NCBI GenBank assembly: GCA_025997495.1
Contig: BNUR01000135.1
Coordinates: 1-7,726, forward strand
From: Spirochaetia bacterium
Lineage (GTDB): Bacteria; Spirochaetota; Spirochaetia; Treponematales; Breznakiellaceae
Direction: 5' to 3'
Length of the DNA: 7,726 nt
Under the pieces are notes generated by a model. The model was not told where the DNA came from, did no database searches, and saw only the letters and a program-made list of their open reading frames with translations. The first letter of the stretch is position 1; every line of letters starts with the position of its first letter. Both the position numbers and the translations under genes were made by a program. Shown here in pieces: positions 5,683 through 7,726 of this stretch.

Positions 5683-6366
5683 ATGACAAAGATAGAGAAA
5701 AGAGTTTTACTGTGTGGAATAGGCGTAACGATGGTATTATTGCTGTCCGCTTGTTCCCAACTGGACGTGGTGGGGACGGATTCGAAACGTTCCTTCAACG
5801 CGGTTTTGACCGCGCTGCCCGGCAACATTGAAGCGGACGAAATGAACGCCGGCTGGTCCCTTTCCGCGCCGGACGGGGAGGCCCGGTTTATATGGAGCGC
5901 CGACTACAGCAAAAGCCCCCTCCATGATGTGATGCTGGAGGTGGAAGCCCGGCCATTTCTTGACGCGGGCCTTGATCCCGATAGATTACCGGAGGACATC
6001 GCGTTCTACGAAGGTAAACTTATGGTGGGGACAAAACTGGGGAAGGATCAGTTGAAATATTCCGGCGCACCTACGCCCCTTGCGTCCTATGAGCACATAG
6101 TTAATCTGTACCGGAAGACTATAGGCTACCATGCCGCCCTGGATCATTACGGTGTAAGCATAGGGGAGGGCAACCTGTTTGAATGGGCCAAAGATATGAG
6201 TATCAATGACAAGGATATTGTTTTTGTCCTCAATCCCGAGCCGTTTATCAATGCCGGGGTTAATCCCAACGCGGTTAAAGGGTGGATTTTTGCAAAGGTT
6301 CCGGTGGATGTCAACGGGAAGCCGGTCGAGGTAGATAAACTCTTAAAGCCCTTTGATGTACGGTAA
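5683..6366 (+). CDS. Lipoprotein of unknown family with an internal duplication
   Basis: This 227-residue protein has a lipoprotein signal: Lys3, Lys6 and Arg7, a hydrophobic core to about 21, and the lipobox Leu-Ser-Ala-Cys with Cys24. I do not recognise the family. Residues about 58-104 and 156-200 resemble each other: each has a Trp-containing strand, then a hydrophobic strand, then a Pro-Phe-x-x-Ala-Gly-x-x-Pro motif (PFLDAGLDPD at 91-100, PFINAGVNPN at 187-196). It therefore looks like two copies of one small alpha/beta unit. The mature part has no Cys beyond Cys24, and few His or Met in any metal-binding pattern, so direct copper binding is not evident. AAGGAG at 5671-5676 precedes the ATG by 6 bases and overlaps the last base of the copA stop, so it is almost certainly cotranscribed with copA. 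A periplasmic partner of the copper system is inferred from position only. Confidence 0.8.
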   Translation: MTKIEKRVLLCGIGVTMVLLLSACSQLDVVGTDSKRSFNAVLTALPGNIEADEMNAGWSLSAPDGEARFIWSADYSKSPLHDVMLEVEARPFLDAGLDPDRLPEDIAFYEGKLMVGTKLGKDQLKYSGAPTPLASYEHIVNLYRKTIGYHAALDHYGVSIGEGNLFEWAKDMSINDKDIVFVLNPEPFINAGVNPNAVKGWIFAKVPVDVNGKPVEVDKLLKPFDVR

Positions 6367-6503
6367 GGGCGGGGCGTTATATGAAAGAGACAGGAATAGT
6401 TAGAACCAACATACCCCCCTTGCGGCTCCAGGGGCTTTCCGGTATGCTTTCAACATCTCCGGGGATGTAGATTCCGGAATCTTATATATCTATGGAATAA
6501 ACG
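6367..6503. other. Intergenic gap with a weak C/G hairpin
   Basis: This gap separates the copper cluster from the FKBP gene. CCCCT at 6416-6420 pairs with AGGGG at 6430-6434 around a 9-base loop, followed by CTTT. This could be a weak terminator for the cluster. A 29-codon frame at 6381-6470 lacks a clear ribosome binding site and I do not accept it as a gene. Two palindromes at 6453-6481 are listed separately. Confidence 0.35.
6453..6481. promoter_or_regulatory. Two adjacent palindromes upstream of the FKBP gene
   Basis: ACATCTCC/GGGGATGT (6453-6468) is a 16-base palindrome with one imperfect pair. GATTCCGGAATC (6470-6481) is a perfect 12-base palindrome. They lie one base apart, centred about 43 and 28 bases before the ATG at 6504. 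They could be operators or mRNA hairpins. The sequence after them, TTATATATC, is AT-rich and could contain a -10 box, but no -35 is clear. Confidence 0.35.
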
Positions 6504-7205
6504 ATGATAAACAAAATTGTATTTACCCTGCTCCTCTCCACCAGCGTATTATTCGCCTGCAACGGCGAAGGAATCACCGAAAAGAAGTCCAAGGCGAATG
6601 ATGCAAATGCCGCGGATGCCGATACCAGCTATGCCTTTGGGGTAGCTCTTGGTTCGGACTTCAAGCAAGCCGGGCTGCGCTTTGATTACGAATCCCTGCT
6701 CCAGGGCTTCAGGGATTCCCTGGAGGGAAACGACACCAAATTCACCCTGGAAGAGGCGATTCCCCTGATCCAGGCCGCCATGCGGGAGGCCATGCAGGCG
6801 CAGGTCGAGCAAAACCGGCAAAAGGGCGTTGATTTCCTGGCGGAAAACGGCAAAAAAGCGGGAATTGTGACCACCGAAAGCGGCCTCCAGTACGAGCTTA
6901 TCACCCCTGGAACCGGCCCCAAACCGCAGGCCGCCGACACGGTTTCGGTACACTATGAGGGTGCCCTTCTGGACGGAACGGTTTTTGACAGCTCCTACAG
7001 CCGTGGTGAACCCGCCGAATTCCCCTTAGATCAGGTCATCCCCGGCTGGACCGAAGGCATCCAGTTAATGGAAGTAGGTAGCACCTACAACCTTTTTATC
7101 CCCTCGGATCTGGCCTATGGCGAAGGCGGCGCGGGAAATTTTATCCCTCCCAACGCCACCCTGATTTTTAAGGTAGAACTTCTCGGTATTGTAGAAGGCC
7201 AATAG
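6504..7205 (+). CDS. Lipoprotein FKBP-type peptidyl-prolyl cis-trans isomerase
   Basis: This 233-residue protein catalyses cis-trans isomerisation at proline bonds and helps fold exported proteins. The signal peptide ends at Leu-Phe-Ala-Cys with Cys19. Phe at -2 is unusual for enterics but tolerated by spirochaetal lipoboxes. A helical FKBP_N dimerisation-type domain covers about 42-120, and the FKBP catalytic domain about 143-228. Residues equivalent to the FKBP12 active site are present: Tyr151, Phe161, Asp162, Phe173, Val178-Ile179, Trp182, Tyr205 and Phe222, so it should be active. Length and layout match Mip/FkpA-class proteins. Only a weak GGA (6494-6496) precedes the ATG, but this start gives a complete signal peptide. 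It probably has its own promoter, being 137 bases from the copper cluster. A link to that cluster is not shown. Confidence 0.93.
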   Translation: MINKIVFTLLLSTSVLFACNGEGITEKKSKANDANAADADTSYAFGVALGSDFKQAGLRFDYESLLQGFRDSLEGNDTKFTLEEAIPLIQAAMREAMQAQVEQNRQKGVDFLAENGKKAGIVTTESGLQYELITPGTGPKPQAADTVSVHYEGALLDGTVFDSSYSRGEPAEFPLDQVIPGWTEGIQLMEVGSTYNLFIPSDLAYGEGGAGNFIPPNATLIFKVELLGIVEGQ

Positions 7206-7211
7206 GGGCTA

Positions 7212-7241
7212 TTGACAAAACCTCCAATAAACGGCAATGTA
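7212..7241 (+). promoter_or_regulatory. Possible promoter of the DksA-like gene
   Basis: A perfect -35 hexamer TTGACA lies at 7212-7217, just after the FKBP stop. At 17-18 bases spacing the -10 candidates (CAATGT or AATGTA, 7235-7241) are poor. If active, it would let the DksA-like gene be transcribed apart from the FKBP gene, with a leader of about 25 bases. Confidence 0.35.
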
Positions 7242-7261
7242 CCCCAATTAAATAATTTTTT

Positions 7262-7272
7262 AGGGGGTGATC
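7262..7272 (+). promoter_or_regulatory. Strong extended ribosome binding site of the DksA-like gene
   Basis: AGGGGGTGATC matches the bacterial anti-Shine-Dalgarno complement AGGAGGTGATC at 10 of 11 positions and directly precedes the ATG at 7273. The in-frame GTG at 7267 lies inside this site, so it is not the start. The site implies strong translation. Confidence 0.8.
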
Positions 7273-7629
7273 ATGGATCAAGAATTAGTTGCGCGTATGG
7301 AAAAATCCCTGATGGATCTCAAAATGGAGATTATCGCGAATCTTGTTTCAAGCAACAAGGATTTTAAGGAAATTGTTGAGGGGATGGACCCTAAAGATTT
7401 GGCGGATATTGCCTCCGACGATATAGACCGGAAAACGATCGAAGCCCTGAGCTCCCAGGATCTAAAACGCCTCAAACTGATAGATTCTGCCCTGACCCGG
7501 ATACAGCAGGGCAAATACGGCCTCTGTGTAAAGTGCGGCAAACGCATCCCTCAGGAACGCCTGGAGGCTATTCCCTACGCACTTATGTGTATTGAGTGCA
7601 AAACCGCGGAAGAACGCCGGAATAGGTAG
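7273..7629 (+). CDS. DksA/TraR-family zinc-finger transcription regulator
   Basis: This 118-residue protein belongs to the DksA/TraR family, which binds RNA polymerase through the secondary channel and, in known members, tunes initiation at rRNA and stress promoters together with ppGpp. Residues 1-82 form the coiled-coil region. The C4 zinc finger is Cys85-x2-Cys88 and Cys106-x2-Cys109, followed by a short basic helix. At the coiled-coil tip, Asp49-Asp50-Ile51-Asp52-Arg53-Lys54 aligns with DPVDRA of E. coli DksA, so both acidic tip residues (Asp71 and Asp74 there) are kept, while the following Ala76 is Lys54 here. It is shorter than E. coli DksA (151 residues), mainly at the N terminus, as in many spirochaetal members. 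Family is sure; whether it acts as a true DksA is less so. It follows the FKBP gene by 67 bases with its own possible promoter. Confidence 0.9.
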   Translation: MDQELVARMEKSLMDLKMEIIANLVSSNKDFKEIVEGMDPKDLADIASDDIDRKTIEALSSQDLKRLKLIDSALTRIQQGKYGLCVKCGKRIPQERLEAIPYALMCIECKTAEERRNR

Positions 7630-7650
7630 GAAGAGGGGGTGTAGGAAGAG
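7626..7650. repeat. Short direct repeat GTAGGAAGAG overlapping the DksA-like gene's stop codon
   Basis: GTAGGAAGAG occurs at 7626-7635 and 7641-7650, 15 bases apart. The first copy includes the TAG stop codon. The second copy is part of the hairpin that follows the gene. Confidence 0.5.
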
Positions 7651-7681
7651 ATGCCCCGCTTCTTCCCAACCCTACACCCTC
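7635..7681 (+). terminator. Hairpin after the DksA-like gene, terminator or repeat
   Basis: GGGTGTAGG at 7637-7645 pairs perfectly with CCTACACCC at 7671-7679. A further pairing (GGAAGA 7644-7649 with TCTTCC 7661-7666) is a possible alternative inner stem. It lies 5 bases after the stop codon, where a terminator is expected, but no T run follows. It may instead be part of the repeat-like sequence that continues to the window end. Confidence 0.45.
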
Positions 7682-7726
7682 AACCCCATCCCCTTCTCCC
7701 ATCCCCGCCCGGGAGAGCCTGTTACA
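7682..7726. repeat. C-rich repeat-like sequence cut by the window end
   Basis: A C-rich, low-complexity stretch contains a second hairpin, TCTCCC (7695-7700) with GGGAGA (7711-7716) around a 10-base loop. The pattern of short C-runs spaced by A and T resembles dispersed intergenic repeats seen in several bacterial groups. It is cut off by the right edge and no coding frame is supported. Confidence 0.35.

Noticed and set aside
6381..6470. 29-codon small ORF between the lipoprotein and FKBP genes
   Set aside because: There is no clear ribosome binding site and the length is within chance. Its end also overlaps the 6453-6468 palindrome.
7267..7272. GTG at 7267 as the start of the DksA-like protein
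   Set aside because: It lies inside the ribosome binding site AGGGGGTGATC that serves the ATG at 7273.

Overview
The window looks like bacterial chromosome from a moderately GC-rich spirochaete. A Treponema of the termite-gut type is my best guess. This rests on the gene mix (Cu-ATPase, a DksA-like C4 zinc-finger regulator, a lipoprotein FKBP), on two lipoboxes, one of them relaxed (Leu-Phe-Ala-Cys), and on general composition. No rRNA or marker gene confirms it, so the assignment is inference.

Layout. Positions 1-617 hold no convincing complete gene. There is a possible gene start running off the left edge on the minus strand (67 to 1), a stretch at about 114-320 with broken coding-like frames, and a large palindromic element at 405-539 (31-nt arms, 29 of 31 matching) followed by a T8 run. 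Positions 618-5671, probably extending to 6366, form a copper-handling cluster on the plus strand. In order it encodes (1) a 628-residue membrane protein joining a cytoplasmic HMA metal-binding domain, a seven-helix TauE/SafE (UreH-like) membrane region and two exported cupredoxin-like domains; (2) a small secreted DUF2318/FtrD-like protein with two CxxC pairs and a GGCNP motif; (3) a complete P1B-1 Cu(I)-ATPase, CopA, with two HMA domains, overlapping gene 2 by one base; and (4) a 227-residue lipoprotein of unknown family with an internal duplication, 11 bases after copA. Genes 2, 3 and 4 are tightly packed. Gene 1 is separated from them by 120 bases containing a 27-nt-arm inverted repeat.

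After a 137-base gap with two adjacent palindromes come a lipoprotein FKBP-type prolyl isomerase (6504-7205) and a DksA/TraR-family regulator (7273-7629) with a strong ribosome binding site. The window ends in repeat-like, C-rich sequence that can form hairpins.

How the genes may work together (inference): HMA domains in gene 1 and CopA would accept cytosolic Cu(I). CopA would pump it to the periplasm using ATP. The gene 1 cupredoxin (Cys412, Cys448, Met450/452), the FtrD-like protein and the lipoprotein would bind or pass on copper, or another soft metal or electrons, on the outer side. No CopZ, CsoR, CopY or CueR gene is visible in the window. The most unusual points are the composite gene 1 with a second cupredoxin that has lost its ligands, its apparent leaderless promoter, the duplicated lipoprotein, and two unrelated large palindromic repeats.
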